Of a DNA stretch of 36,583 nucleotides, positions 1 through 7,275 are shown piece after piece. Numbering within the stretch: the stretch's first letter is position 1; each line of letters starts with the position of its first letter. Origin of the DNA: an uncultured Prevotellaceae bacterium (GTDB lineage: Bacteria > Bacteroidota > Bacteroidia > Bacteroidales > Bacteroidaceae); contig CADBAP010000010.1 in assembly GCA_902792685.1 (NCBI GenBank), forward strand, positions 1 to 36,583, in the 5' to 3' direction. Position numbers and translations under genes: made by a program. Under the pieces are notes generated by a model. It saw only the letters and a program-made list of their open reading frames with translations. It was not told where the DNA came from and ran no database searches.

Positions 1-288
1 TTCCTGATTGAGAACTACAACGTTTATATTGTGGCACCAGCGCCGTCAGCACAGCCAGAGACGATGTTGCAGACGATGACGTGGGTGGAGGAATATATCA
101 ATGTACCCGCATGGAATCGGGTCATCTTCACCAATAGTAAGCAACAGTTGTTGGGGGATTACTATTTAGCCCCCCTAAATCCCCCCGAAAGAGGGACTTT
201 CTTCGGAACGGTATTGGTGTTTGGAAAGGATGAACTGAAGACCTTCGAGGATGTCATCACATTCTTTGAACGCCTCGGCGGGCAATAA
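1..288 (+). CDS. HAD-family / 5'-nucleotidase (NT5C)-like protein, 3' part
   Basis: The frame is open from base 1, so the gene begins upstream; 95 codons are visible and the stop is TAA at 286-288. The visible part reads as the C-terminal half of a small HAD phosphatase of the 5'(3')-deoxyribonucleotidase type: a YNVYIVAPAPS strand, a W-containing helix (WVEEYINVPAW), then VIFTNSKQQLLGDYYL, which matches the place where these enzymes carry the K...GDYxIDD region. The DxD nucleophile motif would lie before the window. A short LNPPERG segment (bases about 169-193) interrupts the segment after GDYYL, is encoded by a C-rich repeat-like sequence, and looks like an insertion; the expected acidic ID(D) residues are missing there, so activity may be affected. 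Family assignment is from general resemblance only. Confidence 0.5.
   Translation, partial: FLIENYNVYIVAPAPSAQPETMLQTMTWVEEYINVPAWNRVIFTNSKQQLLGDYYLAPLNPPERGTFFGTVLVFGKDELKTFEDVITFFERLGGQ
169..193 (+). repeat. C-rich palindromic repeat-like insert inside the HAD gene
   Basis: The bases run as a C-rich tract followed by AAAGAGGG and encode LNPPERG in the host gene. The layout (C-runs, then a short G-run arm) resembles the more complete elements at 4659, 25219, 30268 and 31983, but this copy is short and diverged. Confidence 0.35.
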
Positions 289-289
289 T

Positions 290-391
290 AATGCGTAATG
301 CTTAATGCGTAATGCGGAGTTCCTTGAGAACGAAGTTCGAAAAATGCTTAATGCGTAATTTCCCTAAACGACCAAACACCCAAACGACCAA
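290..391. repeat. Gene-free spacer made of 7-bp and 8-bp tandem repeats
   Basis: Four heptamers (AATGCGT, AATGCTT, AATGCGT, AATGCGG) occupy 290-317, with two more at 344-357. Three octamers (AAACGACC, AAACACCC, AAACGACC) occupy 366-389 and run straight into the helicase ATG at 392. I see no TAnnTTTG promoter motif and no Shine-Dalgarno sequence, so the helicase may be read from an upstream promoter or from an atypical one. The heptamer family recurs in reverse orientation at 30354-30388. Confidence 0.6.
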
Positions 392-3300
392 ATGATAGCT
401 ACAGATTTATTTTCCCGCATCCTGGAGATGCTGACAGACAGGGATTTGCAGCCGGCAGTCGTGAACAAGATGATGCACGAGACGCTGGTGCTGGTTTGTC
501 ATGAGGGTACGCGAGGAACCAATCAGAGCTATGGCAACCTGTTCTCTCAGGTGGATTATCTGTGTCGGCGACATCATATCAAACCAGCTGAAATCGTTGA
601 AATACAACGTATGCGGCGCCATTCTAACCGTGTGCAGCCGCTGACGGAAGACGAACGGAAATATGATGCACGTGCCTTGGCCTTGCTGGTGTCGGCCGTG
701 ATGAGCAAAGATATCCCGTCGGCCTTGCGTGTGTTGCTGCCCAGTCATCCAATGACAATCGGACAACGGACATTGCCCCCCGACATCGGTTGTCTACGCT
801 GTATTGTCAGGGAATGGGATGAGCACGATGTGCAAGTTGCTGTTGACCATGATGACGGTCCGGAAATACTGACGGTACGCTATGGAGAGGTCCGTAACGG
901 CATCGATTTGTGCTACCTGAAAACGGTTTTCCGTGAAGGGATGCAGTTGAATGTGCTTGATGCGAGTATGGAGGACGGGGTACTGATGCCCCGATTGATC
1001 ATCGTTGAGCCGGATTTCCTGGTTGATATCAGTACGATAGCCGCTTGTTTCAAGGAATATGGTCATCACCCGTTGTCGCTGCTGATGGCACAAATGGACA
1101 AACGGGCCAATAGTCAGGCGATTCTGTTAGGTCGTTTTGCGGGTGCTGCCCTTGATGATATCATCAACCATACGGACGTGACGCTTTCATCGGTGTTGCA
1201 AAACGATTTCAAAAAGAATGCGCTGGAATATGCGGTATGTAATGATTTCCAGGAGGAGAACTTTAAGATCAGTGCCGAAGAACAGATTGCCAACCTCAAA
1301 GAGACCGTCATAGAACTGCTGAAAGAATACGATCGTGAGGCGATGATCTTGGAGCCGTCATTCGTCTGTGAGAAATTGGGAATACAAGGACGTGTTGACC
1401 TGATGACAACCGATTTCCGTTTGCTGGTAGAGCAGAAATCAGGAAGAAACATGCATCTGGAATTTGGCGGACAGAACCGGCAGGGCAGCAAACAGTTGGA
1501 GACTCATTACGTGCAGCTGTTGCTATATTACGGTATCCTGCGCTATAACTTCCATGTGAGTCGCAGCAAGACCGATATCCGTTTGTTGTATTCCCGCTAT
1601 CCCGCCAGTCAGGGACTGATGGTTGTCAGCTATTACCAGCGGCTCTTCGATGAGGCTATTTGTCTGCGTAACCAGTGGGTAGCTACGCAATTTTGGATAG
1701 CAAAGAATGGTTTTGCACCGATTTTGCCCCATTTCATCGAACAGACACTGAATGAAAACCAGCTCAGAACCAGCTTTTACCAGCGATATCTGCAACCGCA
1801 GATTGGCCGTATCGTCAACCCCTTACAGGAGCGGACAGCATTGGAGAAAGCCTATTTCTCCCGTATGCTTACCTTCGTGATGAAGGAACAGATCATGTCG
1901 AAAGTCGGTGCTCAGGAGGGTATCGGCAGTTCTGATGCCTATCTGTGGAATATGCCGTTGACAGAGAAAAAGGAAACAGGCAATATCTATACCGATTTAC
2001 GTATCATCCGGAAAGAGGCGTCTGTCGGCGAGGGCACCGGCTACGACACGCTGACCCTGCAAGTGCCTCCTCAGGGAGATGGTTTCCTGCCGAATTTCCG
2101 ACGGGGCGATATGGTGTATCTTTATGCTTATCCTGCCGACGAGGAACCGGATGTGCGCAAGAGCATATTATATAAAGGTACGTTGACGGATATCCGTACC
2201 GACCAACTCGTCATCCATCTGTCTGACAGTCAGCAGAATCCAACGATATTAGACCCTACCCCAGCCCCATCCCGAACAGAGTTCGCCCCCCCGTTGCCTT
2301 CCCCAAAGGGAGGGAGTCCATCACCCATCACCCACCACCCATCACCCACCACCCAGCTTTACGCCATCGAGCATGGCGGCAGTAGCAGCGCATCCCCCTT
2401 GATAGGCTCGTTGCACCGGTTGATGACCGCCTCACAAAGCAAGCGTGATCTGTTGTTGGGTTTACGCGCACCGCAAACAGACGATGAGGCTGTATTGTCG
2501 AAAACGTATCATCCCGACTACGATGAGATTGTGCTTCAGGCAAAACGGGCGCAGGACTACTATCTCCTTGTTGGTCCTCCTGGTACAGGCAAAACAAGTA
2601 TGGCGTTGCGGTTCCTGGTTGAGGAACATTTGGCAGCAGCCGGCGCTTTGTTGCTGATGGCCTATACCAATCGTGCTGTGGATGAGATTTGTAGTATGCT
2701 GATGGATGCCGGCATCGACTTTATCCGTATCGCCAATCAGTATAGTACAGATAAACGTTTCCATCCCTATCTGATGGAGGCGGTGGTGGAGGCAAGTCCC
2801 AAACGAAGTGCCATCCAGCGGCGGTTGCTTGAAGCGCGTGTGGTGGTGGGCACCACTTCGATGCTGCTTTCGCGCTCCTATCTGTTCCAGTTCAAGCCGT
2901 TCTCCTTGGCAATTGTCGATGAGGCGAGTCAGATTCTGGAACCACACCTGATGGGGTTGCTGTGTGAAGTGAATAAATTCATCTTGATTGGTGACCACAA
3001 ACAGTTGCCGGCGGTCGTTCAGCAAGATGCCGAAGAGTCGGCGGTACATGATGAATGTCTGCTGGATATCGAACTCGACAATTGTCGGAACTCGTTGTTT
3101 GAGCGTCTGATTCGGATAGAACGGAAAGCAAACAGACAGTCGTTTGTGGGCATCCTGCGTAAACAAGGACGTATGCATCCCGATGTGGCAGCCTTTCCCA
3201 GTCGGGAGTTCTACCAGGCAGAACAGTTGGAACCTGTACCGCTGGCACATCAGTTGGATACGGAACTGCCTTATCATTTACCGTCAACAGACGCCATAGA

Positions 3301-3811
3301 CGACTTCCTGAAAAGCCGACGGGTGTTGTTCTTCCCCTCGCAGGTGACGAGTAGAGCCACCAGCGACAAGGTGAATGCAGACGAAGCGTGCATCGTGGTA
3401 GATTTATTGCGACGCATCTATCGGTTTTATGGTGACCGCTTCGATGCCACGAAGACCGTAGGTGTCATCGTGCCTTATCGCAACCAGATTGCGATGATAC
3501 GCCAACATCTGGAAAGTCTCCAGCTTCCTGAACTGGAAGAGATCTCCATTGACACCATCGAACGCTATCAGGGTTCGCAACGCGACATCATCATCTATTC
3601 GTTTACCATTTGCAACCGCTACCAACTCGATTTCCTTACCAACAACAGTTTCGAGGAAAACGGACAGGTCATCGACCGTAAATTGAATGTTGCACTGACA
3701 CGAGCCAGGTTGCAAATGATTATGACGGGACACATTCCAACCTTGAAAGAAAACGCGATTTTCCGTAAGATGATAGCTGAAATTGAGGACAAAGGTGGGG
3801 TATGGACATAA
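392..3811 (+). CDS. PD-(D/E)XK nuclease - SF1 Dna2/NAM7-type helicase fusion
   Basis: A 1139-residue protein. Residues about 320-350 look like a PD-(D/E)XK nuclease core: GRVD (D near 335) followed by LVEQKSG (E/Q-x-K near 347), as in Dna2/Cas4-like nucleases. The helicase half has Walker A GPPGTGKT (about residue 728), motif Ia AYTNRAVDEI, motif II DEAS (about 843), motif III GDHKQLPAVV, an RMHPDV segment, ERYQGSQRD, and motif VI NVALTRAR (about 1100); this set is typical of SF1B Dna2/UPF1/NAM7 helicases. The expected role is DNA processing or repair, possibly mobile-element or phage related, but the context does not decide. Between the two halves (residues about 620-655) is a proline-rich linker encoded by a GC-rich repeat and a 7-bp tandem array. 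The ATG at 392 directly follows an octamer array. Confidence 0.85.
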   Translation: MIATDLFSRILEMLTDRDLQPAVVNKMMHETLVLVCHEGTRGTNQSYGNLFSQVDYLCRRHHIKPAEIVEIQRMRRHSNRVQPLTEDERKYDARALALLVSAVMSKDIPSALRVLLPSHPMTIGQRTLPPDIGCLRCIVREWDEHDVQVAVDHDDGPEILTVRYGEVRNGIDLCYLKTVFREGMQLNVLDASMEDGVLMPRLIIVEPDFLVDISTIAACFKEYGHHPLSLLMAQMDKRANSQAILLGRFAGAALDDIINHTDVTLSSVLQNDFKKNALEYAVCNDFQEENFKISAEEQIANLKETVIELLKEYDREAMILEPSFVCEKLGIQGRVDLMTTDFRLLVEQKSGRNMHLEFGGQNRQGSKQLETHYVQLLLYYGILRYNFHVSRSKTDIRLLYSRYPASQGLMVVSYYQRLFDEAICLRNQWVATQFWIAKNGFAPILPHFIEQTLNENQLRTSFYQRYLQPQIGRIVNPLQERTALEKAYFSRMLTFVMKEQIMSKVGAQEGIGSSDAYLWNMPLTEKKETGNIYTDLRIIRKEASVGEGTGYDTLTLQVPPQGDGFLPNFRRGDMVYLYAYPADEEPDVRKSILYKGTLTDIRTDQLVIHLSDSQQNPTILDPTPAPSRTEFAPPLPSPKGGSPSPITHHPSPTTQLYAIEHGGSSSASPLIGSLHRLMTASQSKRDLLLGLRAPQTDDEAVLSKTYHPDYDEIVLQAKRAQDYYLLVGPPGTGKTSMALRFLVEEHLAAAGALLLMAYTNRAVDEICSMLMDAGIDFIRIANQYSTDKRFHPYLMEAVVEASPKRSAIQRRLLEARVVVGTTSMLLSRSYLFQFKPFSLAIVDEASQILEPHLMGLLCEVNKFILIGDHKQLPAVVQQDAEESAVHDECLLDIELDNCRNSLFERLIRIERKANRQSFVGILRKQGRMHPDVAAFPSREFYQAEQLEPVPLAHQLDTELPYHLPSTDAIDDFLKSRRVLFFPSQVTSRATSDKVNADEACIVVDLLRRIYRFYGDRFDATKTVGVIVPYRNQIAMIRQHLESLQLPELEEISIDTIERYQGSQRDIIIYSFTICNRYQLDFLTNNSFEENGQVIDRKLNVALTRARLQMIMTGHIPTLKENAIFRKMIAEIEDKGGVWT
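2251..2317 (+). repeat. GC-rich repeat-derived linker inside the helicase
   Basis: The segment begins GACCCTACCCCAGCCCC and ends CCCAAAGGGAGGGAG. These ends resemble the GACCC..CCC start and the AGGGAGGGAG end of the elements at 25219, 30268 and 31983, with an interruption of about 30 bp in between. It encodes a proline-rich linker (DPTPAPS...PSPKGGS) between the nuclease and helicase halves. Confidence 0.5.
2320..2354 (+). repeat. 7-bp tandem array, five units of A(T/C)CACCC, in the helicase linker
   Basis: Units at 2320, 2327, 2334, 2341 and 2348 read ATCACCC or ACCACCC. They are translated as SPITHHPSPTTQ. Since 7 is not a multiple of 3, gain or loss of one unit shifts the frame before the ATPase domain. 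Confidence 0.75.
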
Positions 3812-3834
3812 AAAAAGGACTACCGCTGTAGTCC
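3810..3834 (-). terminator. Rho-independent terminator
   Basis: Read on the minus strand, GGACTAC and GTAGTCC pair around the tetraloop AGCG (stem 3817-3823 with 3828-3834), followed by seven T (3816-3810). It would end the candidate small RNA and any read-through from dsbD. Confidence 0.8.
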
Positions 3835-3872
3835 AACCTTTGTTAACCTTAAATCTAATACTATGAAAAACA
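3811..3872 (-). ncRNA. Candidate small RNA of about 60 nt
   Basis: On the minus strand a promoter-like pair (CTTG, 20 bp, TATCTTTG) is followed by about 40 nt without a coding sequence and then by a 7-bp GC hairpin with a seven-U tail, which fits a short independent transcript. The 5' end is estimated as about 6 nt after the -7 element. It lies between the convergent helicase and dsbD genes, and the U tail overlaps the helicase stop codon. The DNA could instead simply be a terminator for dsbD with a chance promoter-like sequence. Confidence 0.5.
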
Positions 3873-3877
3873 CGTTG

Positions 3878-3909
3878 CAAAGATAATGGGTTTTCTTTTA
3901 TTTTGCAAG
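3878..3909 (-). promoter_or_regulatory. Bacteroidetes-type promoter for the candidate small RNA
   Basis: Minus-strand CTTG at 3909-3906, a 20-bp spacer, then TATCTTTG at 3885-3878. The -7 element is the same eight bases as in the greA promoter (6256-6263). Confidence 0.6.
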
Positions 3910-4080
3910 TGTTTTTACCTTTTTTATTGTATTTTTACTAATTTCTTGATTTAAATCAAGGGAGTCCTAATAATAGGGAGTAAAAATGGGAGATAAATAG
4001 GGGTCCACGAACGAAGTGAGTTAACTTCCACGAGAGAAGCGAGTTAACTCCCTATTTAACTTCCTCTTTAACTTCCTTCT
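3910..4080. other. Gene-free spacer with a perfect palindrome and a degenerate repeat
   Basis: A perfect 16-bp palindrome, CTTGATTTAAATCAAG, lies at 3945-3960; its core has the TTGAT-N4-ATCAA form known as the FNR half-site pair. From about 4010 to 4080 two similar units containing CGAGTTAACT-like sequence (GAAGTGAGTTAACTTCCACG and GAAGCGAGTTAACTCCC) are followed by repeated TTTAACTTCC. No coding sequence is evident. Confidence 0.55.
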
Positions 4081-6165
4081 TCAATTGCTAAGTCCTTCTT
4101 CCAGGAACTCCAGATACTTACTGATGTCCTCATCGTAGCTATAGGCTTTTGTCAGCGGCTTCCCTTGTGGGTTGACAGCCACATAGAACGGTTGCGTCAG
4201 GTGGCCGAACTTGTATTGTTCCAGATATGCCCACTTGTCGCCAACAGTTCTCAACGTGCGTTTCTCACCATTGTCGTTCACCTCAATAGGTGTTGCCAGC
4301 GGTCGCTTGTCATCTACATACAGTGATATCAGGATATAGTCGTTTTTAAGGTGCTCGGCCACAGCAGGATCTGTCCACACGGCAGCTTCCATCTTCCGGC
4401 AGTTGACACAACCGAAACCTGTGAAGTCCAACAAAACGGGCTTCCCTTCGCGGGCTGCTGCCGCCATTCCTTCTTCATAGTCGGTGTATCGCGCCGTCAC
4501 CTCCTGATGGTACAGGTTAAAGTCCTGTGTACTCATCGGTGGCGCAAAGGCCGATACCGCCTTGCATGGAGCACCCCAGAGTCCTGGTACCATATAGATA
4601 GAGAAGGCGATAGACGCCAGTCCCATCAGGATGCAGACTACGGGCATGGGTTTTGGGAGACCCCTCCCGGCCTCCCCTGTGAGGGGAGGAGTAGAAGCGG
4701 TGTTGGGCATGTCGCTGGGGAATTTATAGACACCGATTAAATAGAGTCCCAACAGCAGGAAGATGGCTATCCATAACGACAGGAACACTTCGCGGTCGAG
4801 AAGTCCCCATCCGTAGGCGAGGTCGGCGACGGAGAAGAATTTCAGGGCGAATGCCAGTTCGATGAATCCCAATGTCACCTTGATGATATTCATCCACGCA
4901 CCCGACTTCGGTGCTTGTTTCAGCCAGGCAGGGAAGAGGGCGAAGAGGGTAAACGGCAATGCCAATGCGATGGCAAATCCCAGCATCCCGATAATGGGCG
5001 CACCCAGGTTGGCCGATGAAACCGTCTGTACCAACAGCAGTCCTACGATAGGAGCCGTGCAGGAGAATGATACCAGTGCCAGTGTGAATGCCATCAGGAA
5101 TATCGACAATAAACCCGTTGTCTTGTTGGCTTTGCTGTCAACGGAGTTGGTCCATTTCGACGGCAGCGTCAGCTCGAACCATCCGAAGAAAGAGCAGGCG
5201 AAGACGATGAGCAACAGGAAGAAGAAGATGTTAAAGACGGCGTTTGTGGCAAGTCCGTTGAGTGTCTCCGGGCCGAACAAACCTGCAACGAGGATGCCCA
5301 GCGTGAGATAGATGACGATGATGGAGATGCCGTAGGTGATGGCATCGCGGATGCCACGCCGTTTGTTTTCCGACCGTTTGAGGAAGAAGCTGACGGTCAT
5401 CGGGATAATGGGCCATACACATGGTGTAAACAGTGCCAACAATCCACCGACAAATCCCATGATAAAGATGTAGAACCATGATGAATGGGTGGCGTCCTCG
5501 CCTTTGTCGAAGGCTTTCAGCTCTTCGATAACGGGTGTCCACAGGTCGCTGCCGGCATCCATCACCGTAGTATCGGCAGCAAGGGTGTCGCCCACTGTGA
5601 CGAGGTCGTTGATGCTTGTCGTCACAGTATCCTTTTTGTTTTCCTCCTTCTCTGTTGTCTGAGGTTCCTCTTTGGCTTTTTCAGCAGTGGCGGCGGCCTT
5701 CTCAGGCGTTCCCTTTCCCGTATAGTCGAATTCCACACGTGTAGGAGGCATACACTCGTGGTCGTTGCAGGCTCCGTATCTCAGGAATCCCTTTACATGA
5801 TAGACAGGGGCTGTAATCTGGAATTTCTGTATGAACTGCACCATGTTTTCAAAAAAGCGCACCTTCATATCAAACACGGGGTCGTGATTTTCTATCTCCC
5901 GACCGATGGCACGCAGACCTCCCACAGGTTGCAGACCTTCAAGCGTTTCTGTTTTCAAGGCGGCAGAGGTCGGTCCTCCTGAACCCAGATTCGTGGAATA
6001 GACATGCCAGCCAGCGTTGATCCTTCCTGTGAAGACCACCTCCAATTCAGTTGGCGAAGTCTGGCGCTGCTGAACCGTGAAGTTAACAGGTTTCTGTGCC
6101 GTCGCTGTTGCTGTAAGCAGACAGAGAAGGTACAATAAAATGAGATTCCTTATTTTTATATTCAT
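4081..6165 (-). CDS. dsbD: Thiol:disulfide interchange protein, DsbD family
   Basis: A 694-residue membrane protein that passes electrons from cytoplasmic thioredoxin across the inner membrane to periplasmic thiols. The signal peptide is residues 1-23 with a likely cut after TATA. A periplasmic N-terminal domain carries a Cys pair (YGACNDHEC). The membrane domain of about eight helices contains FTPCVWP (Cys near 249) and SFSCTAP (Cys near 369), the two CcdA-type redox cysteines. A C-terminal thioredoxin-like domain carries CVNC near 586-589 in the FTGFGCVNCRKME context. All six expected cysteines are present. Just before the last membrane helix (residues about 492-506) a PPLTGEAGRG segment is encoded by a GC-rich palindromic repeat. 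The ATG start is supported by the signal peptide. It is transcribed divergently from greA. Confidence 0.93.
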   Translation of the reverse strand: MNIKIRNLILLYLLCLLTATATAQKPVNFTVQQRQTSPTELEVVFTGRINAGWHVYSTNLGSGGPTSAALKTETLEGLQPVGGLRAIGREIENHDPVFDMKVRFFENMVQFIQKFQITAPVYHVKGFLRYGACNDHECMPPTRVEFDYTGKGTPEKAAATAEKAKEEPQTTEKEENKKDTVTTSINDLVTVGDTLAADTTVMDAGSDLWTPVIEELKAFDKGEDATHSSWFYIFIMGFVGGLLALFTPCVWPIIPMTVSFFLKRSENKRRGIRDAITYGISIIVIYLTLGILVAGLFGPETLNGLATNAVFNIFFFLLLIVFACSFFGWFELTLPSKWTNSVDSKANKTTGLLSIFLMAFTLALVSFSCTAPIVGLLLVQTVSSANLGAPIIGMLGFAIALALPFTLFALFPAWLKQAPKSGAWMNIIKVTLGFIELAFALKFFSVADLAYGWGLLDREVFLSLWIAIFLLLGLYLIGVYKFPSDMPNTASTPPLTGEAGRGLPKPMPVVCILMGLASIAFSIYMVPGLWGAPCKAVSAFAPPMSTQDFNLYHQEVTARYTDYEEGMAAAAREGKPVLLDFTGFGCVNCRKMEAAVWTDPAVAEHLKNDYILISLYVDDKRPLATPIEVNDNGEKRTLRTVGDKWAYLEQYKFGHLTQPFYVAVNPQGKPLTKAYSYDEDISKYLEFLEEGLSN
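4659..4691 (+). repeat. GC-rich palindromic repeat inside dsbD
   Basis: The + strand reads GACCCCTCCCGGCC and then CTCCCCTGTGAGGGGAGGAG; CTCCCCT and AGGGGAG form a hairpin. It matches the plan of the copies at 25219, 30268 and 31983 and is translated on the minus strand as STPPLTGEAGRGL. Confidence 0.7.
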
Positions 6166-6184
6166 AATTGTCTGTTTGCGGGTG

Positions 6185-6192
6185 CAAAATTA
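6185..6192 (-). promoter_or_regulatory. Possible -7 element of the dsbD promoter
   Basis: Minus-strand TAATTTTG followed by C fits TAnnTTTG and lies about 20 bp before the dsbD ATG. No clear TTG is seen 19-21 bp upstream, so support is partial. Confidence 0.4.
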
Positions 6193-6232
6193 GAAATAAA
6201 TACTGAATTGACCTTTTTTAATCCTCAAAAAA

Positions 6233-6263
6233 TTTGTGAAATAAAAAAGAATGCTTATCTTTG
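6233..6263 (+). promoter_or_regulatory. Bacteroidetes-type promoter of greA-HIT
   Basis: TTTG at 6233-6236, a 19-bp spacer, and TATCTTTG at 6256-6263 match the consensus closely. The start point would be near 6270, giving a leader of about 130 nt. Confidence 0.8.
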
Positions 6264-6301
6264 CAACGGAAAATATAAAAAGGTAAGAAAGGGATACAGG
6301 G

Positions 6302-6340
6302 TTCCGACGCATGGAAATGTCGGAATTCTTTTCTTTTTTG
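6302..6340 (+). terminator. Attenuator-like hairpin in the greA leader
   Basis: TTCCGAC (6302-6308) pairs with GTCGGAA (6319-6325) around a 10-nt loop and is followed by TTCTTTTCTTTTTTG. It lies about 35 nt after the predicted start and about 65 nt before the greA ATG. It has the form of an intrinsic terminator inside a 5' leader, so it may cut transcription short and release a small RNA. E. coli greA is known to have a leader terminator of this kind (GraL); a shared mechanism here is inference. Confidence 0.6.
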
Positions 6341-6402
6341 TATCTCTAACTACCTCTAACTACTGAATTTGAGCATAAGCGAAACATAAAAAAATATACA
6401 AT

Positions 6403-6873
6403 ATGGCTTACATGTCACAAGAGGGCTACGACAAACTGGTAGCCGAACTACAGCGATTAGAAGCAGTGGAGCGTCCGAAAGCATCGGCAGCCATTGCAGA
6501 AGCCCGCGACAAGGGTGATTTGAGTGAGAATTCTGAGTATGATGCTGCCAAGGAAGCACAGGCTCATCTGGAAGATAAGATCAATCGTCTGAAGCTGACG
6601 ATTGCCGAGGCAAAGATTGTCGATGTCTCGCGTTTGAGCACCGAGGCAGTACAGATCATGTCGAAGGTGGAGATGACCAATTTGGCCAACAAAGCGAAGA
6701 TGACCTATACGATTGTCAGCGAGAGTGAGGCCAACCTCAAGGAAGGCAAGATTGCCATTACGACGCCGATCGCACAGGGCTTATTAAATAAAAAGGTGGG
6801 CGATGAGGTAGAAATCAAGATTCCTCGTGGCACCATCAAACTCCGTATCGATAATATTAGTATTGAAGTGTAA
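6403..6873 (+). CDS. greA: Transcription elongation factor GreA
   Basis: A 156-residue protein of normal GreA length. It enters the secondary channel of RNA polymerase and stimulates cleavage of backtracked RNA. The N-terminal coiled coil contains the tip motif ARDKGDLSENSEYDAAKEA, with acidic D39 and E42 corresponding to the catalytic-tip acidic pair of E. coli GreA. The C-terminal FKBP-like domain includes the PIAQGLLNKKVGDEVEI segment typical of the family. The start is placed at MAYMSQEGYDKL as in homologues. A HIT-family gene follows after only 3 nt and is very likely co-transcribed. A promoter and a hairpin lie in the leader. Confidence 0.96.
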   Translation: MAYMSQEGYDKLVAELQRLEAVERPKASAAIAEARDKGDLSENSEYDAAKEAQAHLEDKINRLKLTIAEAKIVDVSRLSTEAVQIMSKVEMTNLANKAKMTYTIVSESEANLKEGKIAITTPIAQGLLNKKVGDEVEIKIPRGTIKLRIDNISIEV

Positions 6874-6876
6874 TTT

Positions 6877-7275
6877 ATGGATATATTCAGTAAAATCGCA
6901 GCTGGCGAAATTCCCAGCTATAAGTGTGCAGAAGACGAGCAGTTCTATGCTTTCCTCGACATCAATCCGTTGGCAAAGGGTCACACGTTGGTCATCCCCC
7001 GTCGCGAGGTAGATTATATCTTCGATATGGAGGATGATGAGATTGCTGCTTTCCAGGTGTTTGCCAAGAAAGTTGCTGTGGCATTGAAGAAAGCGTTTCC
7101 TTGTAAGAAGGTGGCACAGGTGGTGTTAGGCTTGGAAGTTCCTCATGCTCATATCCATCTGATTCCCATGAATTCAGAGGGCGATGTTGATTTCCGCAAA
7201 GAAAAACTCTCCCTCACCGAGGAAGAGTTTAAGGAAATTTCCCAGAAAATTTTCGCGGAATTTAATAAGGGTTAA
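6877..7275 (+). CDS. HIT-family (Hint-like) nucleotide-binding protein
   Basis: A 132-residue histidine-triad protein, probably a purine nucleoside phosphoramidase or related nucleotidyl hydrolase. The triad HAHIHLIP is at H90, H92 and H94, and the N-terminal DIFSKIAAGEIPSYK and GHTLVIPRREV segments are typical of Hint proteins. It begins 3 nt after the greA stop, so it forms an operon with greA. Its stop codon (7273-7275) overlaps the convergent stop of the guanylyltransferase gene (7274-7272). I see no hairpin terminator between the two genes, so their transcripts probably overlap at the 3' ends. Confidence 0.93.
   Translation: MDIFSKIAAGEIPSYKCAEDEQFYAFLDINPLAKGHTLVIPRREVDYIFDMEDDEIAAFQVFAKKVAVALKKAFPCKKVAQVVLGLEVPHAHIHLIPMNSEGDVDFRKEKLSLTEEEFKEISQKIFAEFNKG

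Noticed and set aside
2462..3277. Minus-strand frame of 271 codons inside the helicase
   Set aside because: It lies opposite conserved helicase motifs and shows no domain; it is a shadow.
3863..3886. Seven-codon ORF (MKNTLQR) as a leader peptide
   Set aside because: No gene follows on the + strand, and the same bases are better explained as the minus-strand promoter of the small RNA.
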